A stretch of DNA of 40,596 nt from Gammaproteobacteria bacterium (GCA_025355445.1 JANXZQ010000229.1:1-40596), one strand, 5' to 3'. Shown: positions 25,128 to 33,923, numbered from the stretch's first letter. A program made the numbers and translations. The notes: generated from the sequence alone by a model not told the origin.

Positions 25128-26960
25128 TCAGGTCGAGACGGGCTGATACAGGCGCGTGGGTGTTGAGCCGACCGCGAAATAGGGGCGGAAGATCTGCGCG
25201 CCGTCGGGCGTGCGCACCCGCCAGTCGGAGGAGCGCGTCGCGGTCTGCTTGATGGTCAGCAGTTCACGCCGCTGGAAGGGCAAAAAGCGGTCACCGACGG
25301 CGAACAAGGCCAGAGGGCCTTGCATCACGGCAAGCAGATCGGGATGCTGATCATCGACGGCTTCCAGTCGGACCGGCATGTCTAGCAGCAGCGATATTCG
25401 GTCCGTATCGCTCCAGGTTCGCCGGATTTCATGGAAGGCTCCCGCAATGACCGGGCGCTCGGTGCGCTTGCCGTTCACGGAGATTTCGGTGTTTGGTCCG
25501 GCCCACGCTGGGATGCGCAGGCTTATGGAAAAAGTCTGCGGCGTCGCAGTGCTGACGGTGATGGATACGCCCGAGTCGAGGGGATACGCGGTGGCTTGTT
25601 CCAACGCCAGCGTACTTCCATTCTGCCGCCAGCGCAGGCTCGATGGCGAATAGAGATTCACGAACACTCCGCGCTCGTTCAAAAGATAGGAACTGATGCC
25701 GTAATCCGCGACGATCTGGCCGAGCGTGCCGGAGCAGCAGGGGCATTTAAGGTCGAAATAGGTCTTCGATCCCGTGTCGTTATAGTCGGCATAGTAAAAT
25801 GCGGTGCCATCCGGCTGCATCGGCAGGGCGCCGAGAATGGTGTTGTAGAGAACTCGCTCCATGCTGTCGCCATAGCGGCTGTCGCCGGTCACGCTCATCA
25901 GGTAGCGCGCTACCTTGAAGTGACCATAGGCGCCGCAGGGTGTTTCGAAACTCGAGTGCGTGGTGCTGAGCGAAGCGCCTAGTGCGCCGGTGCCCGGCAC
26001 GATGAACCGCTCGTCCGGCCCCCAGCCTCCCGTGGCAAAACTCTGCGCCAGGACGAAGCCGAAGCCATTCTTCGCGGCCAGCAGATGCCTCTCATTGCCG
26101 TCGACCAAGTAGGCCTGCGCGGCTGAACTCAACGCGTTGACGTGGCTGTAGGCATGCTTGCCTGGCACGACATTCTCGCCGCGCGCCAGCGGCTCGAAAT
26201 AATCACGGTCCAGCAGATAACGTGCCGCGAGCGTGCGATAGCGTTCGCCTGCACCGCGGCGCCATGCTAAATAGAGATTTTCCGGCAGGGTGTACGACTC
26301 ATCCCAGGTAAAGGCGGCATTCGGATGAGGCCGCGCCGCCATCTCTGGGCGGGTCAGCGCCTTCTCCGGCAGGTGCGGCAGCGCCGCGTCCGTGGCCAGA
26401 TTGAGAACCGCCAGCGCGCGCCCGTCGCCGGCAAAGGCGTGGGCGTCGATGAGCCCGATGGTGGTCTTATCGAAGGTGTAGGCGGGCAGCGGATAGCCTG
26501 CATAAAAATTCGGCGTGATGGTAGGAGCGAATCCGGCAACCAAGCGCTGCACCTTTTGCCGGGTGGCGGCATCGCCGGTCACCGCATGGGCGCGCGCCAA
26601 GCTCGACAGGTATTGCCCAAAGCTGTGGCCCGGAATAAACCCATGCATGTCCGCGGGCGGATTAAAGGCAATCGCAGTGCTGTACCAGCCGCCCAGGTCG
26701 TCTCCGGGCGCCGGCAGGCCGGCCGCGATGCGAAACGGCTTGAGCAGCGCATTCTCGTCCATCGCAAGCAGCGTTGTATGGTGTGCGCGAAACTGATCGA
26801 GCATGGGGCCCGCGAGCAGGCTGACGTCTGCATACCCGGCAGGGCTCATCAGCGGGGTGACCGAGCCGCTATCTCCCTTGCCGGCAACTCTTCCGGCGAA
26901 CGCGCCAGCAATTGTCCATCCGCCCAGTTTGAGCATTGAGCGGCGGGAAAGTGGATCCAT
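25128..26960 (-). CDS. Tat-exported GH127-type beta-L-arabinofuranosidase
   Basis: This is a 610-residue protein of the GH127/DUF1680 family. A twin-arginine leader is visible (SRRSMLKLGG, then a short hydrophobic run). The (alpha/alpha)6 core carries SFETPCGAYGHFK (Glu339, Cys342) and LKCPCCSGTLGQ (Cys406, Cys408, Cys409), which correspond to the zinc-bound Glu and Cys residues of bifidobacterial HypBA1, where a cysteine is the nucleophile. Here the Glu and Cys are three positions apart (E-x-x-C), not two, placing it in a separate subgroup. It is the first gene of the hydrolase cluster. The exact linkage is inferred from family only. Confidence 0.88.
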   Translation of the reverse strand: MDPLSRRSMLKLGGWTIAGAFAGRVAGKGDSGSVTPLMSPAGYADVSLLAGPMLDQFRAHHTTLLAMDENALLKPFRIAAGLPAPGDDLGGWYSTAIAFNPPADMHGFIPGHSFGQYLSSLARAHAVTGDAATRQKVQRLVAGFAPTITPNFYAGYPLPAYTFDKTTIGLIDAHAFAGDGRALAVLNLATDAALPHLPEKALTRPEMAARPHPNAAFTWDESYTLPENLYLAWRRGAGERYRTLAARYLLDRDYFEPLARGENVVPGKHAYSHVNALSSAAQAYLVDGNERHLLAAKNGFGFVLAQSFATGGWGPDERFIVPGTGALGASLSTTHSSFETPCGAYGHFKVARYLMSVTGDSRYGDSMERVLYNTILGALPMQPDGTAFYYADYNDTGSKTYFDLKCPCCSGTLGQIVADYGISSYLLNERGVFVNLYSPSSLRWRQNGSTLALEQATAYPLDSGVSITVSTATPQTFSISLRIPAWAGPNTEISVNGKRTERPVIAGAFHEIRRTWSDTDRISLLLDMPVRLEAVDDQHPDLLAVMQGPLALFAVGDRFLPFQRRELLTIKQTATRSSDWRVRTPDGAQIFRPYFAVGSTPTRLYQPVST

Positions 26961-27236
26961 GACCGATTCCTATGTTGCGCTACGCCATCTGTATCACAGT
27001 GTAGCTGCGCGGCGGTAATTCGAAGGTGCTTCCGGTGACCTGTACGGATAGAAAATGGTCTGGCGCCACATACCGCGCTCGTTGGTCAATGGTTGTGGCG
27101 AGGTACGCCTTTGGTTTGCGCCAACCGTTGATACTTCACGGCCTCTTCGAGAACTGCGCCGGTGTCGAGTTGCCCAATGCTGCGCCGCTGAATTTCCTGC
27201 CGTGGCGTCTGGCTGGCCGGATAGGCGTAACCTCCG
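26961..27236. other. Intergenic stretch upstream of GH127
   Basis: This holds the GH127 promoter region and what seems to be decayed coding DNA of a sugar permease. No intact gene and no clear operator for the nearby GntR protein could be defended. Confidence 0.35.
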
Positions 27237-27365
27237 GTCTTCGCGGACCATATCGGGCTGCAGCTTTCCTATTTGATGCCGGGCGTGTGCTACGTGTATG
27301 TGCTCGGCTATGCGCTGTGGGGTTGCCGTCCTACGCAGGAGTTGCAAGCCGAACGCCTGGGGTGA
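27237..27365 (+). pseudogene. C-terminal tail of a FucP-like sugar MFS permease
   Basis: The frame encodes [20 protein letters not shown] and then YVLGYALWG with a short polar tail, which matches the final membrane helix of fucose/glucose-galactose MFS transporters (the GALADxxGLQxAFLVPVLCY type end). Nothing recognisable lies upstream in the frame, so about 90 percent of the gene is missing. It is oppositely oriented to the hydrolase genes and hints that the locus once held its own sugar importer. Confidence 0.55.
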
Positions 27366-27386
27366 AAGCGGTGTGGAGCTATCCGC

Positions 27387-28193
27387 CTAGGATGCAGTTG
27401 CTTGCGTGCGCTTGCGTTTCTTGGTGGGTTTTCGCTTGGCGAGAACCAGTTTTCCGCCGCGGGTGGTATCCAATAAGGCAAGCCGAATCAGCCGGGTCAT
27501 GGCGGATCGCGCCGCAGCCGGGTCGCGCTTGGCCACGGCCTCGTACACCCGCTGATGATCGGGAATCGGATCGCGCGCCAAGGGACTCTTGCGCTGCTTA
27601 TAGATTGTCGTCCATGCGACGCCGGCGGCCACGCCGCTGGTGAAGGATGCCAAGAAGGCGTTGCCCGAAGCCTCGAGCAGCAGGGAGTGAAATTCCCGGT
27701 CCGCGGCCTGGCCCGCCGGGCCGGCAAGCGAGCGCTCTGCCATGCGATCGAGGGAACGCCGCAGGCCCTGAAGATGCGCCTCCGTGCGGCGAGTCGCTGC
27801 GAGCGCGGTGGCTTCCGGCTCGATAATCGTCCGCAATTCGAACAGCGCTTCCAATAGCCGCTCATCGGGCTGATCGGCGCTAAAAATCCATGAAATGACA
27901 TCCGGATCCAGCAAATGCCAGCGCCACGCCTCGCTGACTCGAGTACCGAACTTGGGGCGCGATTCCACCATGCCTTTGGCCGCCAGTATGCGTACCGCCT
28001 CGCGATACGCCGTGCGCGAGACCTTCAGCCGTTCGCTGGCTTCGATTTCGCCGTCCAGAATGGACCCGGGCTGGATGCGGCCCGACACGATGCGCACGCC
28101 GAGATCGCGCGCGATCGTGCCGTGCTTGCGAAGCGAGCCGCTGCCGCCGGCCGCGCCGCGGGTGCCGGTCGCCACCTTTCTAGCCAATGGCAA
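27387..28193 (-). CDS. FadR-type GntR-family transcriptional regulator
   Basis: This is a 268-residue regulator with an N-terminal winged helix (about 25-95: GTIARDLGVRIVSGRIQPGS, VSRTAYREAVRILAAKGMVE, SRPKFGTRV) and a C-terminal FCD helical domain (about 110-235) that binds small organic acids or sugar-derived ligands. The last 15 residues are Lys/Arg-rich. The start is uncertain: TTG 28193, TTG 28187 (six bases after AGAGGA) and GTG 28175 are all possible. It lies upstream of the arabinosidase genes on the same strand, separated by the permease remnant; control of that cluster is inferred. It is 50 bp downstream of the Mur-like gene. Confidence 0.85.
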   Translation of the reverse strand: MPLARKVATGTRGAAGGSGSLRKHGTIARDLGVRIVSGRIQPGSILDGEIEASERLKVSRTAYREAVRILAAKGMVESRPKFGTRVSEAWRWHLLDPDVISWIFSADQPDERLLEALFELRTIIEPEATALAATRRTEAHLQGLRRSLDRMAERSLAGPAGQAADREFHSLLLEASGNAFLASFTSGVAAGVAWTTIYKQRKSPLARDPIPDHQRVYEAVAKRDPAAARSAMTRLIRLALLDTTRGGKLVLAKRKPTKKRKRTQATAS

Positions 28194-28242
28194 TCCTCTG
28201 CGAAGGATTCGGGATCGGTGTCAAGAAATGCATGTGCAGCTA

Positions 28243-28248
28243 ATTATA
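28243..28248 (-). promoter_or_regulatory. Possible -10 box for the GntR gene
   Basis: A perfect TATAAT on the minus strand overlaps the stop of the Mur-like gene, 50 bp before the regulator start. No good -35 box is seen, so this is only a candidate for separate transcription. Confidence 0.25.
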
Positions 28249-30070
28249 CACAGGCGCCGCCGGCCGGCGCCGATCGATCAGCCAGCATCGCGATCACCGC
28301 GGAGCGTGCGCTCGCGGAATGCACCGGCAGGGCGAGCACGTCGCCGGGTCGCGCCCAGTCGAGCGCATAAAGAGCGGCTTCGACTTCGGTGTTGCGGACC
28401 GGCATGTTTGATTCTGGGTATCCCAACCGCTCGAGCTCGGCGCGAAGCAGACGCGGTATCTCGCCCGGCTCGCGGCCACGCAACTGGGCTTCGTTTTCCT
28501 TGATGACGATGAGATCTGGGCGAAACTCAACCGCAACCTGGGCCAACTCCGCGATGTCAGCGTTCTGGCGATTACCCGCATGACCGAGCAGCATTCCGAG
28601 GCGCCCGGCTGCGCTGCACAGATGAGCCGCAACCGTTAGAAATCCGCGCAGGCCGTCGGGATTGTGGGCGTAGTCGACCAATACCGTCGTGCCGTGCAAG
28701 TCGAAACGCATCATCCTCCCGGGATTATCCAGCAAGCTGGACCCAAAGCTTGCGAACACGGCGGCAATCGTCGCCGGTGAGATGCCGAGGCTGACCGCAG
28801 CCAACGCTGCGCCCGCCATATTGGCCACGTTGTAGCCGGCAATGCCGCCCATGGACAGAGGCATGGAGGAAATCAGCCCAAGTTCGTGATCCGCGCCGTG
28901 ATGGGTCAAGTGCAGTCGTCCCTCACGTACTCCACAGGTGGAAGCGCCGCGCTGCGCGTAGCTGCGCAAGGTGTGCTGATCCCCGCCGACCGCAAACCAG
29001 CCGAGTGGCGGGCAACGCTCGAAGCGCCGCGTTAGATCGGGCGCCCGCGCTCGCAGCTGCGCGTCGTCGGCGTTCAGCACCAACATGCCCCTGTCGGACA
29101 CGAGGGCGGCGACCGTCAGCTTGACGTCGGCCAGTCCTTGGAGATCATCGATGCCGTACTCGCCGAAGTGATCTGCGCTGACATTGGTGACGATGGCGGC
29201 GTTGGCCTGCGATACCGCAATTCCGCGGCGTAAAATGCCGCCGCGAGCGGTTTCAATTAGGGCTGCTTGAGTGCGGCGTTCACGTAACACCATGCGTGCG
29301 CCGGCCGGCCCCGAGTAATCTCCGGCCGCCAACACTTCATTGTCGAGAAACACCCCGTCCGTGCAATTGTAGCCGGCGCGCCAGCCGTGACGTCGTGCGC
29401 AGGCGGCGAGCAGGCGCACCGTGGTTGTCTTGCCATTGGATCCCGTGACGATTGCCGTCGGGATATCGTGCAGTTCCCGCCAGCGGACATCGGCAACTCC
29501 AGGCAATTCCGCCAGCGCAAAGCTGCGGCCGCCAACGCCTGATCCCAAGGTCAGCTCGGACTCGTCGATCACATGCGGCAGTCCACGCAGGGTAGCGGCA
29601 TCGAGTAGCGCCCGAAGTTGGGGGTGAGATTCCAAGGGTGCGAGACGTTCGAAGCGCGCGAGCGCGGCCGCTTCATCCAACACCGGGCGCAGGTCCTGCG
29701 GCGACGGCGGCGAGTTCGCAGCGGCGTCCAATGCCGCAGCGATCAGTGCCTGTTCAAGTCCTGCCCAACGAGCCGGGTCGCGTTCATATAGTGCGGCGCA
29801 CAACGCCCACTCATTGACCTCCGTGGCCAGGAAAAGCTCATCGTAGGGCGCTGGGATGGCCAGCAAGGTGCCGCCCGCATGCCGGCGTGCGACGGGCAGG
29901 CGCTTGCGCCATCCCAAGCGCGCGGCTGCCCGCGTCACCCGGGCGCGCCAGGCGTCGAGTAAGGCGTCATCCGTGGGCACCGCAGTGTCGAGCACGGCAC
30001 CGGTGGACGCAAAGAAGAGATTGCCGCCCGTGAGGCGCCGCGAATCCTCGAAGGGCAGCGCTGCAGAAAT
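28244..30070 (-). CDS. Stand-alone Mur-ligase-like protein of the cyanophycin operon
   Basis: This protein shares the C-terminal, Mur-ligase half of cyanophycin synthetase but has no ATP-grasp half. The P loop is GSNGKTTT, followed by ALIETARGGILRRG, IVTNVSADHFGEYGIDDL, MLVLNADDAQL and VLVDYAHNPDGLRGF, so the ATP and acceptor sites look intact. About 180 residues before the P loop form an unassigned domain. In CphA this half adds Arg to aspartate side chains; the substrate of the separate protein is unknown. The first usual start is GTG 29995, but the conserved N-terminal block FEDSRRLTGGNLFFASTGAV lies before it. In that frame ATT at 30070 stands two bases after the cphA stop with GAGGA six bases upstream, so I place the start there (608 residues; P loop at 210-217). 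Confidence 0.85.
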   Translation of the reverse strand: MSAALPFEDSRRLTGGNLFFASTGAVLDTAVPTDDALLDAWRARVTRAAARLGWRKRLPVARRHAGGTLLAIPAPYDELFLATEVNEWALCAALYERDPARWAGLEQALIAAALDAAANSPPSPQDLRPVLDEAAALARFERLAPLESHPQLRALLDAATLRGLPHVIDESELTLGSGVGGRSFALAELPGVADVRWRELHDIPTAIVTGSNGKTTTVRLLAACARRHGWRAGYNCTDGVFLDNEVLAAGDYSGPAGARMVLRERRTQAALIETARGGILRRGIAVSQANAAIVTNVSADHFGEYGIDDLQGLADVKLTVAALVSDRGMLVLNADDAQLRARAPDLTRRFERCPPLGWFAVGGDQHTLRSYAQRGASTCGVREGRLHLTHHGADHELGLISSMPLSMGGIAGYNVANMAGAALAAVSLGISPATIAAVFASFGSSLLDNPGRMMRFDLHGTTVLVDYAHNPDGLRGFLTVAAHLCSAAGRLGMLLGHAGNRQNADIAELAQVAVEFRPDLIVIKENEAQLRGREPGEIPRLLRAELERLGYPESNMPVRNTEVEAALYALDWARPGDVLALPVHSASARSAVIAMLADRSAPAGGACV

Positions 30071-30072
30071 GT

Positions 30073-32976
30073 TCAGTCCTCGCTCTCCGGCGCCATGCGA
30101 ATTCCGCGCTCGTCGCGAATCAATCCTTTGAGGCTGAAGTCCGCAGCGGGTCCCGCGGCTAGCGCTGCACCGAGATCAACTGGCGCGCCTGCCGGCTCAT
30201 TGCGGGTGCCATTGGTAACGTTGCCATTGCCATTGGCATTGGCGCTGGCATTGCCATTCCCGATGGTGCGAGGCGCCGGCGTAGCGGCGCGTGGAGCAGC
30301 GTCGACGGCGGGCTGCGACGGCGCTGCGCCGCTTGGCTTGAATTTGGTGATCTGCTTCCAGGAACGCACCAGGGCATCGGCGAATATCAGCAACAAGTCT
30401 CCTGTCTCGCCCATGCGCAAGGCTGTCTCGATGGCCGCTTGCTCGTCGGGAATGATCGAGATCTTGGCCTCGGGCACGCCGGCGGCGCGCAGCGCCTGCG
30501 CTTGAATGCGCGGAACTTCGTCCGGGGCACGCTCCCGCAAATTGTCGTCGCGGCGGCAAATATAGTGATCGAACCGGCCCGCCACGGCTTTTGCGATCGC
30601 CACCAGATCTTCGTCGCGCCGATCACCCGGCCCTGCCAGCACGACGATGCGCCGCCCCGTCACGTCGAGGCGTTGCGCCAAATCGGCGAGCATCCCCACC
30701 GCATGCGCATTGTGGCCGTAGTCGAACAGCACCTTGAACGGGTGCTCATTGAACACGTTCATGCGTCCGGGCGCTTGATAGAACGTTGAGTCAAAGGTAC
30801 GCAGCCCTTGGCGAACCGCATCGAGCTTGATGCCGAGAGAGAAGGCTATCGCCGCGGCAAACATTGCGTTCTGCACGTTGTGAGTGGCGCGGCCCTCGAG
30901 AGTCGCTGGTATCAGGTGCGTCCAGAGCAGTGGAATATGGCTGCCGCGATCGTACAGCGTGATCATTTGGCCGTTGACGCCGGCCTCCAGCGCGCAAGCT
31001 CTGCCGCCTGCACGGATGTGCTCGCGTACCAGCGTGTGCTGAGGATTCATGGTCACATAACAGATGTTCTTCGCTTCGGTGTAGCCCGACATCTTGAGCA
31101 CCAGAGGATCGTCGGCATTGAGCACGGCGCAGTCCGTCGCGACTTCCACCACAATGCGTTTCAATTCGCTCAGTTGCTCGAGCGTGTCAATGCCCTTGAG
31201 GCCCAGGTGGTCGGACTGGACGTTGAGCACGGCGCCGACGTTGACCTCTCTGACCCCCATGCCGGCGCGCAGCAATCCGCCGCGCGCGGTCTCGAGGATG
31301 GCGATGTCGATCTGTGGATCCGCCAACACCATGCGCGCCGAGATCGGACCGGTCATGTCGCCTTGTACAGTGCGCTGGCCATCGATGTAGACGCCATCCG
31401 TGGTCGTCAATCCCGGCGTGTATCCGCCCATTTTCGTCAGATGCGCAAGCATGCGCACGGTCGTCGTCTTGCCGTTCGTACCGGTCACTGCGGCAATCGG
31501 CACCCGCGAGGACGCGCCCGGGGGGAACAGCATTCCCACGACGGGTGCGGCGACGTCGCGCGGCGTGCCCTCGCTCGGCGCCACATGCATGCGAAAGCCG
31601 GGAGCGGCGTTCACTTCGCAAATGCCACCGCCGATGGTGCGGTAGCTTTCGGTAATATTCTTGGAAAGAAAGTCGACGCCGCCCACGTCGAGCCCGATGG
31701 CGCGAACCGCGCGCTCGGCCATTTCGCGGTTGTCCGGATGAATCACATCGGTGACGTCGGTGGCCGTGCCGCCCGTGGAGAGGTTGGCGGTGGAGCGTAG
31801 GTAGACGAGTTGTCCCGCGCCGGGCACCGAGTCGGCCTGCAGGCCCGCTTTCTCGAGCATTTTCTGCGCCTGCGCGTCCAGTTCCAGCCGCGTCAGCACC
31901 TTTTCGTGTCCCACGCCGCGGCGCGGATCCTGATTCACGGCCTCGATCAGCTGCACGATCGTATGTTGGCCGTCGCCCACAACATGCCCGGGCGTGCGCC
32001 GCGTTGCGGCAACCAGTTCGCCATTTACCACCAATAGCCGATGGTCGTCGCCCTCGAGGAAAGTCTCGACAATCACTGAGCGCGAATGCTCGCGCGCCAC
32101 GGTAAAACCCAGCGCTACTTCCTCATCCGTCATCAGCCGAATCGAGATGCCGCGGCCGTGATTGCCGTTGTAGGGCTTGGTGACCACGGGAAAGCCGATG
32201 CGATGCGCTGCGCGCACCGCCTGCTTTTCGTTCTGCACCAGTTCCTGTTTGGGTACCGGCAGGCCGAGGGTCGCCAGGATCTTGTTGGTCTCTTCCTTGT
32301 CGCTGGCCAACTCCACCGCGATGTGCGAGGTTCTGCTGGTGACAGTGGCCTGGATGCGCTGCTGGAACTTGCCGTGGCCCAATTGCACCAGAGACTGATC
32401 ATTGAGGCGCAGCCAGGGGATGCCATGATTCTCGGCGGCCCGCACCAAGGCGGCAGTGGAAGGTCCCAACGCCCGGCGCTGCGCAAAGCGGATGAATTCG
32501 TCGCGTGCTTCTTCCCAGATCCAGTCATCGGGTACCGCGTCCGCCGGCCGAATCGCTGCCGGCAGCAGCGAGCACAGCAGCCGCAAGGCAAGATCGCCCG
32601 CCGCGATTCCTTCATCGCGCTGCGCATATTCATAGACTACGGTGTACACCCCGGTCGGCCCGGCACTGCGGGTCTTGCCGAAGGTCACCTCTTCGCCCGC
32701 CATGTTCTGCAATTCGATGGCCACATGCTCGAGAACGTGGCCGAGCCAGGTGCCTTCGCCCTCACGCATGCGCCGGAAGAACCCACCGGGTTCCCTGTAG
32801 GAACAGCCGTGTTCGGCGAGTCCGGGGAGGGCGGCGGCTAGGGCATCGACGAACCCCGAGCCAAGGCGCCCCGTGGGCCAGGCCTCGAGGGCGCCTAAGT
32901 CCAATTCCAGGCGAATCACCGGAAAGCGCGCGTACAGGGACGGGCCTAAATAGACGGAACGATCGAGAATGCGCAT
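30073..32976 (-). CDS. cphA: Cyanophycin synthetase CphA
   Basis: This is a 967-residue enzyme that builds multi-L-arginyl-poly-L-aspartate without a ribosome. Domain order: an N-terminal domain (1-160) with H80-VLE-H84, an HxxEH motif linked in recent work to a primer-making hydrolase site; an ATP-grasp domain (about 215-480) that extends the Asp backbone (VTKPYNGNHGRGIS, VDFLSKNIT, GICEVNAAPG); and a Mur-ligase domain with P loop GTNGKTTT (499-506) that attaches Arg (ILETARGGLLRAGMG, VLFDYGHNAHAV). The final roughly 100 residues are a low-complexity Ala/Pro/Asn/Gly tail not found in typical forms near 875 residues. It is 30 bp after cphB, with the Mur paralogue directly downstream. Confidence 0.96.
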   Translation of the reverse strand: MRILDRSVYLGPSLYARFPVIRLELDLGALEAWPTGRLGSGFVDALAAALPGLAEHGCSYREPGGFFRRMREGEGTWLGHVLEHVAIELQNMAGEEVTFGKTRSAGPTGVYTVVYEYAQRDEGIAAGDLALRLLCSLLPAAIRPADAVPDDWIWEEARDEFIRFAQRRALGPSTAALVRAAENHGIPWLRLNDQSLVQLGHGKFQQRIQATVTSRTSHIAVELASDKEETNKILATLGLPVPKQELVQNEKQAVRAAHRIGFPVVTKPYNGNHGRGISIRLMTDEEVALGFTVAREHSRSVIVETFLEGDDHRLLVVNGELVAATRRTPGHVVGDGQHTIVQLIEAVNQDPRRGVGHEKVLTRLELDAQAQKMLEKAGLQADSVPGAGQLVYLRSTANLSTGGTATDVTDVIHPDNREMAERAVRAIGLDVGGVDFLSKNITESYRTIGGGICEVNAAPGFRMHVAPSEGTPRDVAAPVVGMLFPPGASSRVPIAAVTGTNGKTTTVRMLAHLTKMGGYTPGLTTTDGVYIDGQRTVQGDMTGPISARMVLADPQIDIAILETARGGLLRAGMGVREVNVGAVLNVQSDHLGLKGIDTLEQLSELKRIVVEVATDCAVLNADDPLVLKMSGYTEAKNICYVTMNPQHTLVREHIRAGGRACALEAGVNGQMITLYDRGSHIPLLWTHLIPATLEGRATHNVQNAMFAAAIAFSLGIKLDAVRQGLRTFDSTFYQAPGRMNVFNEHPFKVLFDYGHNAHAVGMLADLAQRLDVTGRRIVVLAGPGDRRDEDLVAIAKAVAGRFDHYICRRDDNLRERAPDEVPRIQAQALRAAGVPEAKISIIPDEQAAIETALRMGETGDLLLIFADALVRSWKQITKFKPSGAAPSQPAVDAAPRAATPAPRTIGNGNASANANGNGNVTNGTRNEPAGAPVDLGAALAAGPAADFSLKGLIRDERGIRMAPESED
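30223..30258. repeat. Hexanucleotide repeat in the cphA tail
   Basis: Six consecutive hexamers of the type GCCATT/GGCATT (one is GGCGCT) encode alternating Asn-Gly and Asn-Ala in the tail of CphA. Such tracts can change length by slippage in six-base steps without breaking the frame. Confidence 0.7.
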
Positions 32977-33006
32977 GGGCGTTGCTCCGCCGCTGCCGCG
33001 GCTGTG

Positions 33007-33846
33007 TTATTCCTTAGCGTGCACCAGCCCACCGGCCTCTGCCAGTCGCGTGTGCAGGTTGAATGTCGCACCCGGGACCAGAATGTGCAACCGCAGCCCG
33101 AGCATGCAGACCGGCTGCCCTTCATTCACCTCGCCGATGGATGAATAGCTGACGTCAGCGGCGTCCACGACCGTGATCCCGCCGCTGCCCTCCACTTCGA
33201 TGGTCTCGTCCGGGCCGATGAAGGCAGCCGTGTCTTCGTCGAGGCCGATGCCCACGGCAAAGGGGTTGTACGCCAGCGCAGTAATGAGGCGTCCCAGACG
33301 GTCGCGCTGGCGAAAGTGCTGGTCGATGATGAAGCGATTCGTGAGTCCCAAGCCGGGCGCCAGCCGCACACTGCCCGAGATCACGGAGGATCCCTCGTCG
33401 CCGAACGCAATCATGTGTTCGCTCAAGATACTGGCACCCGCACTGGTGCCGCCGACCGTGACGCCGTGGGCATTGCGTACGCGGATGAGTTTCGCCACCG
33501 GAGTGCCGCCGAGCAAAGTCGTCAGCCGCAGTTGATTGCCGCCGGTGAAGAATATGCCGGTGGCCTCCTCGATGCGCTGCAACCGCCCGGCTTCCTGGCA
33601 ATCGCGGCGTGTGTCGAAGTCCATGACGGTTACCTGCTCGGCACCCAAATCCTTAAACAGCGTTTCGTAGCGCGAACCCGTTTCATGCATGCGGCTTGCA
33701 GTGGGGATGACGACGATGTTGGCCTTCGCACCGCCGGAGACGCGGATGAAGCGCTGCAGGATGTGGCGATCATTTTCTTTGTTCTCGGCACCGCCGATCG
33801 GCACGATCCAGCCGCGGGTTTCGCCTTGAGGAATTTTACTTGGCAT
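33007..33846 (-). CDS. cphB: Cyanophycinase CphB
   Basis: This is a 279-residue serine peptidase of family S51 that cuts cyanophycin into beta-Asp-Arg dipeptides. The catalytic serine is Ser135 in VGGTSAGASIL, and GNQLRLTTLL and the LGLTNRFIIDQHFRQRDRLG block are strongly conserved. There is no signal peptide, so it acts in the cytosol, where granules form. It is the first gene of the operon, 30 bp before cphA, and is divergent from a secreted ClpP-like gene. The C-terminus ends normally. Confidence 0.95.
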   Translation of the reverse strand: MPSKIPQGETRGWIVPIGGAENKENDRHILQRFIRVSGGAKANIVVIPTASRMHETGSRYETLFKDLGAEQVTVMDFDTRRDCQEAGRLQRIEEATGIFFTGGNQLRLTTLLGGTPVAKLIRVRNAHGVTVGGTSAGASILSEHMIAFGDEGSSVISGSVRLAPGLGLTNRFIIDQHFRQRDRLGRLITALAYNPFAVGIGLDEDTAAFIGPDETIEVEGSGGITVVDAADVSYSSIGEVNEGQPVCMLGLRLHILVPGATFNLHTRLAEAGGLVHAKE

Positions 33847-33923
33847 TTGCTAGGGGCCCCTGGTTTTCAACGACCGCGACGGTACCATGTGACCGTAGAG
33901 TGGCCCCAGTTTAAACGAAACCC

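Noticed and set aside
27026-27643. 205-codon plus-strand frame
   Set aside because: Spans decayed sequence and the antisense of the GntR gene; only a short tail in another frame resembles a real family.
30808-31800. 330-codon open frame on the plus strand
   Set aside because: It lies fully inside cphA on the opposite strand; His/Arg/Gln-rich translation typical of antisense frames in GC-rich genes.
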